Below are positions 35,001 to 50,000 of a DNA stretch of 64,000 bases, piece after piece. The stretch spans positions 310,001 through 374,000 of the forward strand of contig JAGQDJ010000014.1 of NCBI GenBank assembly GCA_022885665.1, in the 5' to 3' direction. This stretch comes from Triops longicaudatus (lineage: Eukaryota > Arthropoda > Branchiopoda > Notostraca > Triopsidae). The first letter of the stretch is position 1; the number at the start of each line of letters is the position of its first letter. Both the position numbers and the translations under genes were made by a program. The notes below the pieces were generated by a model. That model worked only from the letters and a program-made list of their open reading frames with translations, was not told the origin of the DNA and made no database searches.

Positions 35001-38000
35001 TATATTTTCGTGTAACATTGTTGACCAATGTTCTAATATTAAAGGGCATTACAATACGCAGTAGAAGCTTTCCACGAATATACTCCAATTTACTCTTAAT
35101 TTACTAAAAAAAAGCGCTACTTAAGCGAAACATGAAAGCTAAAGGTTAATCAACCCTGGGGTGAGTCAAGTACAAAGTTTACCCTTTGTTTCGGTTTGTT
35201 CAATGAGATCGGTAACGTTTTTGAGGCCGCAGATTTCTCTCTTTTTTTCGATTTTAACCAACAAGAGCCGCGTCCATCTGGACTGGGACCTCGACTTCTG
35301 GCCTTACGAGGGGGTCTAGTAGGCGGGGTTTCCTCTTCATCGCGTATATTCAATCTTTGATCGAATTGATTCACCAAACTTTGGACCAACGACGGCGGAA
35401 TTTCTTCCCTTAAAAGTCTCAAATCACGGTTTCGGACATACGATAAGCGATTCCTTTCTCGGAATGCTTGTTCGCGCCGGATAGTACTCCCTTTCGTGGC
35501 CACGCCCCGTTTTTTCGTCCTGGAGCCAAGATTGTAAAAAACTTGGTCCTCGATCCCTGAATCCGAGCTGAGCGAGCCACTTTTGTTCACGACGACAGGA
35601 CACGTCAACGTTGTTCGCCAATACGGTGCTCGTGCCGCTTCGGGACTCGCACTTCCAGATGGGCATTCCGTATCGGAATTTGACCCACAGCTGTGAATCC
35701 CGGAATCTTGCGAAGTTTTGCGTTCAGAGGTAATACTAAGGTTGACTTGGATACAAGCTCGGTGTTTTCGCGCGGGTGGCGTCACCGGTTCTACGGCTTT
35801 CGCTTTTTGCTGAATAACTGAAAGGGCAATACCTGGATTAGGTACCACGTACCAACCCTTTCTGGAATTGTCTTTGATATCCGGGACAGCTTTAATAGCT
35901 TTGCTGGTTATCGATCGTCTCTTTCGTAGCGAAATTTGCCGCTTTTTAATGGTATTAGTAGCATTCCATGTTTCATGCTCAATACTCGGTCCAGGGAACA
36001 AGTATTGCCGCATAACTGGACGCGTTCCATGTCGGTCGTCTTTGTTTTCCACACGGCTCATTAAACTCGTTAACCTCAGAGAAGGGAAAATACTTTTACC
36101 GCCTTTGTCACTCTTCGAACTTGAATCGAAATTCTGTCCACTGGGTATACGAACCCAGGAATGCGATTCTTTAGGCTTGAGATTGAATTTGTCTCTTTTT
36201 TCTTTAGCACAAGGCATTTTCCCTCTTTCTAAAACTACACACGTATTCCGTTTGTAGTTAGCACACTTTCTCGGATTTAAAGAAAATTAATACAAGAATT
36301 CAGAATAAAGCATTACAAACTTTCACATTCCCTTTTCAATTAATCCAAGAAAAACTCCGAACAAACTGACTCGATCTGATCGAGGTATGGCAGCCAACTA
36401 AATCTCGCTCAAGGTTGGGACACTCTTGTTACTCTCCTCTCACGAAAAGGGAAAATTTCAGTGCCAGTCCCGCCACCTCAGGGCTTTCATTAGCATACAA
36501 CAAGCGTCAAGTCCCGCCGGTCAGAAAGAAATTGCATCTTGATCTTGATTCTTGTCCATTTCGAGCAATAAATACCGCAGCTTTCAACTTTAATTGATAT
36601 TATGCGTAATAAACGAATATTAAGCCCTAAAACTGTGCGCAGATGGATGAAGTGCAAGCTTCGAGGATATTGTACCTCCTTCAAAAGGGCATTCACCCTT
36701 TCTAGGCGAGGGTGAAGTTAAAAACTTGTATGAGGTTGGCTTTGGGGATTTTTCTTAGACATTATGATGTTGGCTAAGGTAAAGATTAGCTAGTTGAAAT
36801 GAAGGGGGAGAACGAAAAGAAGCTGTGACCTTCAACAGCCTGCTACGCTTCCAAATATGGCGATAAGCTGGACAATTTTTTTATGGTAATTTCGTTTGTC
36901 CCGAAAGGGTATGACGGAAAACATCGAAGGGGGAAAAAAAAGAAAAGAAATCGTGTTTCTTCTCGTGTAAATAACACAAAGAAATCTCCTCTTATGCGGC
37001 ATTTAATTATCGGTTTTGTAGGTACAAATATGGTAGAACAAAACTTTTGTAGAGGATTCCGAACCTTACAAAAATGAATGGAACAGACTAGAAGTCACAC
37101 CTTGCAGTATCTCTGCGAGCTTTATATACACAGAGTTTCAAATATGGGGAGATTATTCTATGTGTCTTATACGGAGAAATGTAAATTAGGTAAAAGTTTT
37201 TCAGTGACGAAAACCAACTTCTGGATTCTTGTCAGGGGACACCTGTCTATGGGACAAGCCCTCTCTACATAACCTTTTGTGCCCTTGCTTTCAAGACCTC
37301 TCGAAAAGTTCAGTTTTTACGTACGCATTTTGGATGCCTTGTGACACTATGCTAAACAAGGCATCCCAGGACCTTGTACTCGCCCTAATTACCAAATTTG
37401 TGACTCAGGCCGTACCCGCAAAGAATTTCAATGAGGATAAAAAAATTCCAAGTCTTGAAAATGTCCATATCACGCTAATTTTCTGACTAAACTTTACTGC
37501 ATGGTAGAAAAGCGGGACGAACATTATCAATTCTAATTAATCTTTTTAAGTAACAACAAAATACGTAAAGAAATAAAAGTTGATAAATAACCAAAAATAA
37601 TGGTAGATACTAAAATATTTATAAATAAATAGCCAAAAGAGAAGAACAGACAAAATGCGTTTACCAATATAATAATATAAATAATTAATTGAATGTCGAC
37701 AAAACGGAGGCTAACGTCACTGCATGTAAATTTTTCTGGTGAAAATTGAAATTTAAATAACATGAAAAGTCGGGAAAAATTTGAAAATATGGTTCCATAT
37801 CTTTCAAATATTTCCCACAGCAAAGTTTTGACCAACACGGTCTTAAATCTTAAACGTAGCACCACCAAAAAACTGACAATTCTTAGGGAATTTCGTAACA
37901 GCACAATTTAGTATCAAAAGCTTAGAACCCACAGTGAACAACTGCTATTAAATATTTGTTTAACAATAACACTTCCTAAGAATATCGACTTAGGTTTCCT

Positions 38001-41000
38001 TAATTCTAAGTTGCGAAATTTGTCTAACAGACGACAGTAACCTATGATCTTTTCTACTGCTTCAAAAACGTCGACTGGGTACCTTTTGCTTTACAGTGTT
38101 ATCTACAATTTTAGTGTCAAGAAAAATTTGAAGAACATGAATTTTTTAATTAGATCATGCGTTTACTCTTTAAGTATTTATTCCATTACGAGAAAGTAGT
38201 GTACAGTTGCTTTGGATTTTAGTCGCCTTACGTTTGTAAACCTATGCAAGCTTACATGACTGCAACATGTGTTTGTATTTGGTTGTATTTTAGTTTCCGT
38301 ATTGAGTTTTCAGGCATCTGTACGCGACAAATCTAGAATACTTTTTTGGCGACCATAGATAAATCTGATCAATCCACGTAATAAGCAGCTGTATCGCGAA
38401 AAACTGAATCTGCGTGAAAATGCGGCGGTGTAACTTTTACACAAACCAAAGTAGAAACTGTAGTACAGATCAAACCTCAAATTATGAGATTAATATAATT
38501 CGCTTCAGGAAATGCACGGGCTAATAAAAATATTCGCATGGAAATGGTAGAGAAACATCCAAAACTTAACGTATCTTATACGAAATCAATTTATTCTAAT
38601 TTGCGACAAACACCTTAATAACGCGTTTAAAACATGCAACTTTGTAACACCTTTCATGAACATCAAGTTTTACAGTACGTCCTTGCTCTACCTTCGACCA
38701 CAAAACTGCAGTTAGAAAACACGCGCCTAATCAATACAACAATCCTTTCGCTGCCGGCTAACCAACAAACCCTCCTTTTTCCCGCACGCACGCTTTGCGC
38801 ACTCGAAATAACTGACCACCAACGAAAGTGTTTTGCAAGTTTTGCTCCATTAACCCTGGCCTACAAACCTTTTCTCACTGCCACGTTTGGAAATAGTTAA
38901 GTGAGATTCTGTCCCTCCTTGTTGCTTTGTCTTCCCTCCCAAATGCATACCGTTTTACCCTGAACAATCCAACTTGGCCTTTTTTTCTTTCAATTCTATA
39001 CACGACAAACGCCGCACGAGTAGCATAGTAATTAGCTCCACAGATAATCAAAGAAACTTTTAACCTTGCCTTCTCTTGTTATGGTAAGAGAGCGCACGCT
39101 ATACATATAAGTTGTACACACATTCAATGTAACGTCCTTGCTCCGCTACTGAACCTTTTTTCTGTTATGGTGCGGTAAACTTTACCTCAAAAAGATTTTC
39201 ATCTCCAGAGAGGAAATCCTTGGCACTTTGAAAGTTAATGAATACCTGCGGTCTAAGGATAACTAAGAAGATTCAAAAGAACATCAGAGACGATCTTGAC
39301 CACCACTTCTCCTAGAGGCATAATGATCAAGCAAAGGAAAAATGCGCGTCATCATGCACACATTTCCTTCTGCACACATGCATAGGTTCTAGATGCGTTC
39401 GCAGTAATTGGAACATAGCTAAAAGTTTTACCCTCATATGTATAATATTGTGTCTGATTATCGGTAGATGTGCATTTGGTTTCATACCACATTCTGGCAT
39501 GAAACGACGATTCATATGAGGAAAACTGATGACCAAAGGTATTTTGAAATAAAACAAATGAGAAAATAAAACAAGAGAAGCCAAAAATAAATAAATAAAT
39601 AAAAAAAGCATTTGCAAGGCCAAGTTAGAGAAAAAGTACGCTTTAAAGATGAGCGAAATTCTTACGAAGCGCTACCTTCTGTTAGAATAGGTTTTCTAGC
39701 TTTGAAATTTAAATTACGTTCCGTGAAACCTCACAGTTGCCCTCCATATATGAATCATTCACTTAATGCATAGAGGCCAGTGTGCACAGCAAGGAACCTG
39801 CTCCTATAATGTCCATATGTGGAACGGTTCGTAATGGAAAACGTGACTTCTGTCATCTATCTTCTTTTCATTCACAAAGTCGTGTCAAAAAAAAAGAAAA
39901 AAAAGGCTCTCGATCAAAATCTCGTTGAACCTGCCCAAACTTACAAACAAATGAGCGTAGATCCAACTTTCCTTGAATTCCAATCATTACCTAATTGTTT
40001 CTAGGACTGTTTTCATGGTCTAAGTTATTTTTTTTTTTTTTTTTTTTTTTTTTGGAATGGGCATGTCAAAATTTAATGGCGTAATTCATAACACAATCTC
40101 ATATAGCTTAGGGATTTGTAAACAGAACATCTTAGAAATACAATAGAATCTCATTATAATGTACCGGGAACGAAGCGGTACACCCTAATTTCGTTATGTC
40201 AGACACCTTTTCTGTACATTTAGATAAATAGGGACCTTACAATCCGTCACTATAGCCGACAATTTGTTACAAAAGGGTCCCTGGGCTCGTTGACAAGATT
40301 CTACTGAATTTTGTATTTAACTTTTGCCCAATTTATCCATTAAAATTTGTCTCGCTTATGAAATCCCCGTGTTCTTGGCAAATCTTTGAAACTCTCTTCG
40401 ATTTTATAACAGTAACCCAACCTGATAAATGTCGATTGAAAAGGAAAACTATTTCGACCCTTGGTTGTCCAGGGGGATAGTCACGAGGTGTGAAAAAATT
40501 TACTCGCACAGGTTCCACATTATTTGATGTTCTATCATAATTAGATTTCTACCGTCACTTTCGCACTTACATAAGGTTGCCACACAAGCGCGTATTCCGG
40601 TCAGCGTATAACTGCGTTTTCGTTCACGCAAGAGCTTTTTTTATTTTTTACATTTTTTTAATTCCGGTCTTCTGATCTGTTAGTTTTACCGGATCGTACC
40701 GATTACATTTCGAAGAAGTGGCGGATACGACTTATCTCTTTTTGGGAAATTTGTATGTACCATTCTGATCTTTATTTAAAGGCGAACGGTGTCGCTATTG
40801 CACCATTCTATAAGGCTACCTATCGGCCTATAGCAGGGTCGGCAACTGTTTCCCCTTCACGGGCCATTAAAAGCCATGTGAGGTGGCTGCCGGCGGGATT
40901 TATAAGTATAAGGTGAACGCGGGCCAGATTAGCCAGTTGAAATACTTGGGTATTACTGAAGGGAAAAAATAAAAACGGATTGTTTACAAATAGTCCGTTT

Positions 41001-44000
41001 TTAATTAACGTTGTACTTGACTCGTAAAGAAATAAAACTTTGGATGCTCTTTTGTACTCAACACATTTTTACCCAAAATTTTAAATTTTAAATAAAACGT
41101 AATTCTCTGTCCGAGTACCGCAGGCCGGATAAATTGGGTACTCGCGCCGTAAGTTGTCGACCACTGACCTATAGGAACCAAAGCGGCTTTGCCAGATTGC
41201 GCAACTTGATTTTGAGCCAAGGCAAAAAATACGAGTTAGAGGAAACTTATTGTGAATTAAATTTTTATAAGGTCCTGTTGAGTTTTAAGGGTTGTTTTAC
41301 AAGACAACTGAATAAGCACTTTTATGGTAAACAACTCTTCATGATCAAAGAGTCGAACAATACAAATTTTAGATAAATTTCTGTACAAGAAGCCTGGTGG
41401 AACATGTCTTTAAGTCCCGCCCACTAGGCTGTTCATAAACCGTTGTTGAACCGCGCTTTTTATATTGGTTTCTCCCGGTCGCTGCTCCTGAATTGCGCTT
41501 TCTCTTTATCGACTTTATTGTGAACAAAAGATGAGTCGAGTCGAACTATAAAAACTACTATTCACAATAAAATGTATCCTAAGTAACGTTTTTACCTTAT
41601 CAAATCTGAACGGTTCTGGACAGTTTTCAGATCCAGACTTGCTTTTTTATAAAACACGCTGGATAAAACATGGTTGATAAATTTCCAAAAAGTGACAAAC
41701 AGTTCGAAATGAACGTCAATCTGCCCAAGCACTTAACCCGAAACACTGTCCCTCACAAAACTAACCCAAGTAAACCAAAAGCTGAATTTCTTTTAATGAA
41801 TCACTGTAATAATGGAAGATCCAACTAAATTTACCAGCTTACGTTGTTTGCTCATGCCATGCCAGTGTAACTAATAATTTAATAATCTTTTTCTAATAAA
41901 GTATTAAATATAACTGTCCCCAATAGGTAGTCGGTAAAATAAGAGAACACATAAGGGAAAAATGTGCTTACCTTGACTTCTTCGGGCTCGGGTGACGCAA
42001 AAACTGGTCTGGACACGGGTGGCTGGGATGGCAGTGAAGCGACGGAGGTGGTTCGTGGTGGTGGGGGAGGAGCCGGGCGTTTGGTGCTGCTATGTTGGGT
42101 GACAAGTGGTGGATGATGAGGCGACTGGCTGTAAGCACTCACTGGGGATGGGGTGGTAGGTGTAAAAGCGGGCGCGTTGCTAGTAATCGGGGGTGTAGTC
42201 ACCACCGGAGCGGTAATTGCCGTCGGTGGGCTAACGAGATGAAGTCCTAACGGACGTGCCCCCGAACGTCCCTGCGGCTCGAAACGCTCACCAGGCGTTT
42301 CCAGCTTCTCTTCCAGGTCGAAAGATCCACTCCCTCCATTCCCTTGTAAAGGAAGGGAGGAAGTGTAAGGGGAGGAGCTGTCTAAGCGAAGGGGCGGTGG
42401 CCTGGAGAGCGAACTAGACGCGCCTACAATTTATAAAACAAAATAAAGAATATTAGTCAAATAAGTTCTTATGAATATTAGAAAGTTCGTTTCCTTACTG
42501 CGACTGCCATTGACGGAAGCGTCAGCGGGCGCGTTCAAATTAGGAGGATTATTTGGTTGGGTGCGTTTGATGAGACGTCCCCAGGTGGCTACGTTGATAT
42601 TCATTTGATTGTAGCGTGGTAAGTTTCGACCTTGTTGCTTGAAGATTTTGCGTTGGCGTTGAAGTTTGGGTTTGCGCGAAATCATTGGATTCAAGAATTT
42701 GATCTTCCGAGTGGCCGAACACAAAGAAAAGTTAGTAGGTTTTACAGATTCTTCAAGTGAAGAAAAAATATTACTTCAGCGAAAAGGAGACCTTGGGGTT
42801 CTAACTGTAAAGCCATTCCGTGACGCACGTCATCAATGAATTCTTCTAATCGCAGAAATTTTACGGCACAAAGGGACCGCCAATCTCGCCAATATATATC
42901 AATTTCCAACTCACGAGACTTGTCCAAGTCGATACTAAACCTATGGATGAAGAAAAAAAAAGAATTAAGATTCGGCTTCATCTTTAATATTTTCGTTAGA
43001 AGATTTTAATTGTCGTAAGGCTACTAAGAACGTAAAGTCATAAGATCCTAATGGCTCAAAATGAGACGAATTACGTGATTTTCGTCACGTCGCTTTTAAA
43101 AATGTTAAGAATGTTGCTGGACCCTGATAACTAGGAATTACACACTCTGAAGATGTCAAAATTCTTTGTAAATTAGCGATAGAGGAGGCTATATTAGGAA
43201 CGTTTTCACACGGGGAGCGAAGGAATTCTCTCAATATTTTGCAAGAAATTCTTACGCACACTGAAACATTTCGAACACCCTCCGTTAAAGACTCGAAAAA
43301 AGAAGCAAATGCTGTTCAAAATACAAATTAGTTTATAAGACTAAAAGAATACATATCTACGTCTAAATTCCTAATATTCAAAATTAAATGAAAAATAATT
43401 CTCAGAATAGCATTTAGCTCTTTTATATGTCAGATTACTGTCAAGTAGCTGAACACTAAATTACAAAGTGTCACCAGTTCTATTCATACGGTCAGCAATT
43501 CGTTGTTTATGTCGACTTTCTCTCATACCTTTGATCCCAAGCTTGCTGAGAACACGGTTTCCAACTGGTTTGCGCTACAGTTTGGTTATCTAATTTCAAC
43601 ACGGCCATAATCTCATCTGTAAATAAAAATTGTGAATAACAAGCTCAATCAAATAAAAAAGAAATAATAGAATAAAGAGAACTAGACACAATTTCCTAAA
43701 AATGTGACGATTTCTAAAGAAACTCACTGCTTGTTTCATCTTTAACAGAGTACGATTTAGTAGAACTGCGACCCGTCACTCCTTTGACGAACGACTTCAG
43801 GTCATTCGGACTGGAACTATCTCGTCGGGAGCGTCCAGGCACATCTTCCAGTAAATCTTGGCAGCCCATTAACCTGACAACGCAAAAAGAAAGTCCCGTT
43901 TAGTGAAAAGAATCCCAAGGGTGATTTAATAAGTTATTTCTGTTGTTCTTTTTAAATACATACCGAACTTCGAGTTTGCCAGTAATAGCGGCCGATTTGG

Positions 44001-47000
44001 CTTGCGTAGCCACCAAAGTTGGCACATCTCTATTGTCGCCCGGGTGCTTGAAAGGCTGCAGGCTCACGTAACTTACCACTGCAGGGCTAGCCGAGAGAAT
44101 TGAGTCTAATTCTCTTTTGATTTCAGCAGCTTTCGGGGCCGTCGGCGGTAATTCTTGACGTCGGAGTTCTAACGAGTACCGAATGAGGTCTAACCGCTGA
44201 CTCGATTCCGATAAACTTGTTTGAGCCTATATGAAAACAATTTTAATTCACCACAAGATGTAAATTTACTCGACAAAAATAGATTTCCCTTGCTCTATCT
44301 TCTTCCTCGCTCGAAAGTAATATAAAATACAGTACTCTTACCCTTTTCAAATACTTCGTTTTTATTGAATCTTTCACGTATACAATAGAAATAAATTTAA
44401 GCAAGAACTGAAACGAATTTCAGACGGTTCCCTTGGCATTTCTACAATGTGCACACGCACAGAGCGAATTTTTTGACGGTCCTACATGTCTTCCCAACTT
44501 TTCTTTGCCTGTTAAACTTCTCAGCAATGAGTTTTTAGTATCACACGAGGAGATGCGCTTTCTGTCAAGCGTCTGAATCGTCAAAGGTGGTTCAGCAGTC
44601 ATGGTGGGATAATTCGGCACACTAGCGCTAGGATAGCGTAGGGAAGTGTGCCTGGACAAGCCATGAGCAGGCGAGGCTTGTACGAGAACTTGGTCAGAAT
44701 TATGCGACCGTAACGCTCTCCACTGCTGTTTTCTGAATTCAAGCATTCGCTGTCGAGCCGCCGTGGTATCAGGATCTGGGATGCTGCTCATTGACGACGA
44801 AGACTCTTCGAATTCAGAAGCACGCCACTGTAACGAAGATACAGTAGCATCGTCTGCAAAGAGCTCGTCTTCATCTATAGCTGAAGAAGCCTCGTCTTCA
44901 TGGCTAATTTTTGCCTTTTCTAATGCTTCCAACAGTTCCCGCGTGCTCAGTTTGTAAGACAGAACGGGTTTCGGTTTGGACTTAGCCTCAAGCGACGCAT
45001 CCGTGCGACTTGCCGCGCGACCGTCGTGCAACGCGTGCTGAAGCCCGGTTACCTGCTCGGGTTGCCGCAACCCAAGCGGTAGCGAAGCCGCGCGATGACC
45101 TTTCCGCGTCCGGCGCACGTAACAATCAACAGTCTCGGTCAGCGTTGACCGCGAATCGTCCGAGGAATCTTGGAAAGAATCGGTGGATTCGGTTTCTGAT
45201 TCTGAAGCGGTACAATACACGTCAATATGAACTGTTCTGGGCCTAGAGGCGTCTCGTTTCTTCCGCGACCGTCGTTGGCGCGTTGCCGGTTCCAGCAATT
45301 GGGAACCGACCCAGTCCTGCACATATTGCTTGTCTTTGGCCTCACGGTCCCGTCCGCGTTCGGCGTTCCGCCTGGCATTAAGCTTGTCTTTCTGTTCCTT
45401 GAGCAGCTGTGAGTCAGGCAACGCGTGACTCGCCCACGAGGTACAGGTATCTGACGAACATGACACTCGTCGCTCGCCGCCTACGAATCCCTTGGTCTCC
45501 CCTCTAGACGCTTCTACCCTTTGTCCTTTGTCGCCCACGTCCCTCGCATCCAGGACGATGCTACAAGTGCTCCGACACCGCCGACTGTACGGTTGGGTGC
45601 AGCGTTTCCCCGGTTCCCAAACCGACTCCTCTCCACTGCCCACCGGTCCTGGTGTGACAGTGAAGGTGGCTGCCAAACGGGCCCCTTCCGAGCCATATCC
45701 GGAGGAGTAACTGGCCACGGGTCGCACTTTTTGCACAATAGGTACCGCTGGCGAGCTGAACCCTACGCGAAATGTCAACACTTGCGTCGGTACTTCCCCT
45801 CGCTTGACGTTCGTTGGAGGGGCCACCGAACCGAACCGTCGATCAGGAAATTTGGGCGATAACTCCGGGTTGCTTTTCCACGAATACTCCCACCGCAAGT
45901 CTAAGCCCTCACCCTCACTCTCTACGAAGTGCTTCGCCCTGGGCAGCGTCCAACTCGCGTTCACTGAGAACCCCTGAGGTGGGGAACTTCTACCCTGGTA
46001 ACTCATGTCCTTTTTTTTCCTCGGTTGGATATCAGACTTCTCCGAATGTTACCTAGGAACTGAAATCACCTTCCCTTAACAAGACTCTACTTCGCACTAA
46101 AGAAGAACGACACATTAACCTAAACGGAGGATCGACCGGCAGGGGGATGGCTATTTTTAGCGGGCCGAGAACCCGGGCATTGGACTCGGACAAATTTTTG
46201 TCCTGGAACTTATGCCTTATCTCGCCTTTCCCCTTACATTCGACTTCGGAGCTGCGTTCCTAACAAACTAGCGTGTCCGCTCCTGTAACATACCCCATCT
46301 CAGTACTCGGAATCCCCCAAGCACTGAGATGTAAGATGTCCGAAATGGAATCAGGAAACATTATTATTTGGACTCCCATGTTCGCTTTTTCTTTCCTCGA
46401 AAAGAGAAGAGTACGATTGAAAAAGGTGATAGAACATAAAAAGGGTTTGCCTTACCTCTTGGATAGCTTTTTTGTCGGTCGACTTGGCAGATTGGAGGAG
46501 CCGAATGACATTTTTGGCACCTTCCACTACAGCAGCTTCGATCCTCATATGATGCCGTAGTTCCTCGGTTCGAACTTCCAGAGGAGTCATGAGCCCAAAA
46601 TCGTCATTCCGATCTGCGTGATAAACAACTGTGTTAACAGCTTTGGACGCACAGCTTCGTGATAATACTGATTAAGCCTAATAAATGTATGTATGCTTCT
46701 GACAACTCGATTTCCCCCTTCCTCATGACCCCAAATTTCTGCCATAATTTCAGAAGCGAACACTTCGGAATTGCCACACCAATGGCTTGACTGAACGCAA
46801 ATAAAACAAGAAAGAACTGCAGAAATTACTTCTCATTATTAGGCTTTTCAACTGACTTATTAGGATAGCAGTCCTGAAACAATGGATGAAACGAATCTAT
46901 TTATAAGGATACCAAAATTCTATTATGAGTCTTAATACCATGTGATATTAAATCCGCGACACTGTGTCAATACTTTTACTGAAAAGCTTAAAAAAGTAGA

Positions 47001-50000
47001 GAAAATTCTTCTGGAAAAAAAAGCCAGCCGTTTTAGTATTTCATATGAAACAAATTCCAGCTAAGAGAACATCTTAGCATTTTCACTTGAAACGAACTTC
47101 CGAGTTTCTACAAAAATTAGCTTCTTTATGCCGAAGAAAATGTTTCAATGCAGGGGGAGTTACAAGCAGATCGAAGTATTCACCATTAAACCCTAGTAAC
47201 TGATCGCAACTGGAACCTAAGGCGGATTTTTTAAAGTGCGATGTATAGAGCGAAACGATTCCGAACACAGTGAACTGGACTCCTACCTCGCAGCCGGTTA
47301 TCGCCACCAGGGCCCGCTGCTTTGCTTTCTTCCATATTTTGCCGTACTTTCATGATTCGCATACGAATGTACTCGATCTTGGCCTTGGAATCTGCCAACA
47401 TTTGTTGCGCTTCCGCCAACAGCTTCTTATCTCTTGCTGGTCCGTTACTGTACTGCTGAATCATATTTTCAGCGCCTTGTTTGACCTATTTCAAAAAAGG
47501 ATACATAATTTAAAAAAAAAAAACAGGGAAAGAACAGACAAGTAGGTAAATTTTCGTACGAAAATAAATGTTTCTCACCTTGAGTTCGATATTGAGCTGC
47601 TTTTCTAAGGATAAAAGCCTTTTATCTTGCGCTGACAGAGTTTCATCCATCCGGTGCGCAATTTCTGTCGTCGGCGATAACGGCGTCTCTATAACAACAA
47701 AATAAAAGCGACATTTAATAAACATCAATAAAACATAAAATTTCTTCAAAGTAAAAATCCTTTCAAATCGTTACGCTGTACAGTCGCATATATCTTGTCT
47801 TTCTTAGACAAAACATTTCCCACCGGCAAGCAACAAATAAATAAATAAATTACATCAAATAAAAAAATATATAAATATAAAAATGGAAAACACTCAGGAT
47901 CGGAAAGCAAAAGGAATAAAACAGCATGTGCGCACCCAGACTTTTTTTCTGTTAATTGTCCAGAAGTTAAGATTTTACACCTAACTTATTGGTTGGGCTA
48001 CATAGACGCTAAAATGTGAGAAGCGAGGAAAGTAATATTAAAAAAAAGTTTTTTTTTTTTATATTACTTTCCCCGCTTCTCACATTCTAACGATTCGCTT
48101 GCCAGGTTGCGCACTACTCTGACAAGTAAACTCATAGATAACACATAAAAATGCCACCGAACAAACAAACAAAAAAAAAAGTCTAAAGAAAGAGTAACCA
48201 GAAGAAAAAGAAAACAAACTGCACAATCTGTACCCGGATTTGACCTTCTTTTATCTGGTTTCTTCTGTAAACCGCGCAGAATATGAAGAACCTTTACTCG
48301 CCTGTGTTATAAGCACCCTTAAGTCCAAATATGGATCAAACACGCTATCCCATTTGAAAGTTAAAAAAAGGATGAATATAAAAAAAGACAACACTAACAT
48401 TCCAACTGGAAATCTCCCAAGGCTGACGAACTTCTCTCCCTTTCTTTTTTCAAAACCTTTAACCCAACAAAAATATTCCAATCAAATCTATCAATTAACT
48501 GCCTAACGACACATGACGGCATAAAAGCAAGCAATTAAACCGTCTTATTCGCCCTTGAAGAAAATTCCTTGAGAGCGGAAAACAGCGCAAAAGAAACGAG
48601 TCTATTCTGTTCTTTAACGTTTACCAGCAAGCCTTTTGCACAGAAAGCTACGATAGTAATAATAACAATAATAATAGCAGTAAAAGTAATGAACCCAAGA
48701 AAGCTGTTTTCTAACAATAGCAAACGATTTAGGGATACAATGCTAATGCTTGGGAAAAAGACCATGTCGGTTCCCAAGCTCGTTTTCACGCTCCGTGGTA
48801 TCTTTTCACTTCACTACGACGTTAATCAGAAAAAGTAACAAAAGTATTCAAAAGCAGCTCAACAGAAGGTAAAACTGGTTAACTTGCATTAAGTGACAGG
48901 TGCCTGAACTAGAGCCGCATTTCAAGACTGTAATTTTGCTCCATACTTACTTACCTTTCAAAAAGCTCAAACGCGCTAAAAAAAGAAAAAGAATGCGAGA
49001 AAGAAGTACGACGAGGAGGCAAAAAATACGCTAATTACAGAACTCTTTGGCAACAATTACTTGATCACACCACACAATCACACTATTTAAGTGCACTATC
49101 AAAGTAACAAGCTAAAATCAGTAAAATGGTTTCCTTTAGAATAAAACCGACGTAAGCTTCACCGATTACCTTGTTGTACATTTCCTGCTTTGCTGTTCTT
49201 TATCTTTGGACATAACTGTCTACAGTACCCTATGAATAGTATGATTAAGAGTCCGAACAGACCATAGTATCACATTTCGAATGAATCTATTTTCATCCTA
49301 CTTTTCGACTTAGTATACTTGACAAGCAAAAGCCGAATTTAGAAAGTCGTCGTGCGATAAAGTTCAGAAAACAAGTTCCACGACGCTTTGCGGCGCTATA
49401 ACTGTTAACTATGTGAAAAAAACTGCTCTTTACGAGAAATGAAAGCAACGGACGTAATAAAACCAGTGAACACACCGTATCCATTAGGACCGAGTTCTCC
49501 AGAAAAAGACGAGGATGAGAACGGTTCGAGAGACAAATTCTGGCTCAGTCGCAGTCCAGGTGAGGGCAAATTGATTCCCAGGGAAGTCATACTGGCCACG
49601 GAGCCTGAACTGGGCAGCAAGACGTGTCCACCTTGGCCTTGAGTGAGCAAAATCTGGGAATCGAGTTCTTGAAGCTCGGCTTTGAGTTCGTCCAACTTGC
49701 TATTGGCCTTCTTGACCATGGCGGTGACATCGGCAAGCGAGCGTTTATCCGTCGCTACTTTCCGGAAGTTTTCTGCGCCTTCTTTGATTTTCAGCTCTTT
49801 ACGGATCTCTCGCCGGATCTGCTCCCGCAGTTCCTCCAACTTTTCGCCCAACGACGCGTCCGTGAAATCCGTCTGCAAGCCATATTTGTTGCTCAGCTCT
49901 TGCAAGGCAGGGTAATGGATGTAATCCCCCTTGAAGAAAAAAGCACAAGGAAAACATTAATTAATATTTAGAATTAATACATTTCATACCGGCATGGCAA

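Noticed and set aside
40029..40053. Run of about 25 T residues
   Set aside because: May be a retroelement tail, but no element body or target duplication was recognised beside it.
44763..46056. Several plus-strand frames of 60-113 residues opposite the 528-residue ORF
   Set aside because: Antisense shadows in GC-rich coding DNA, where stop codons are rare on both strands.
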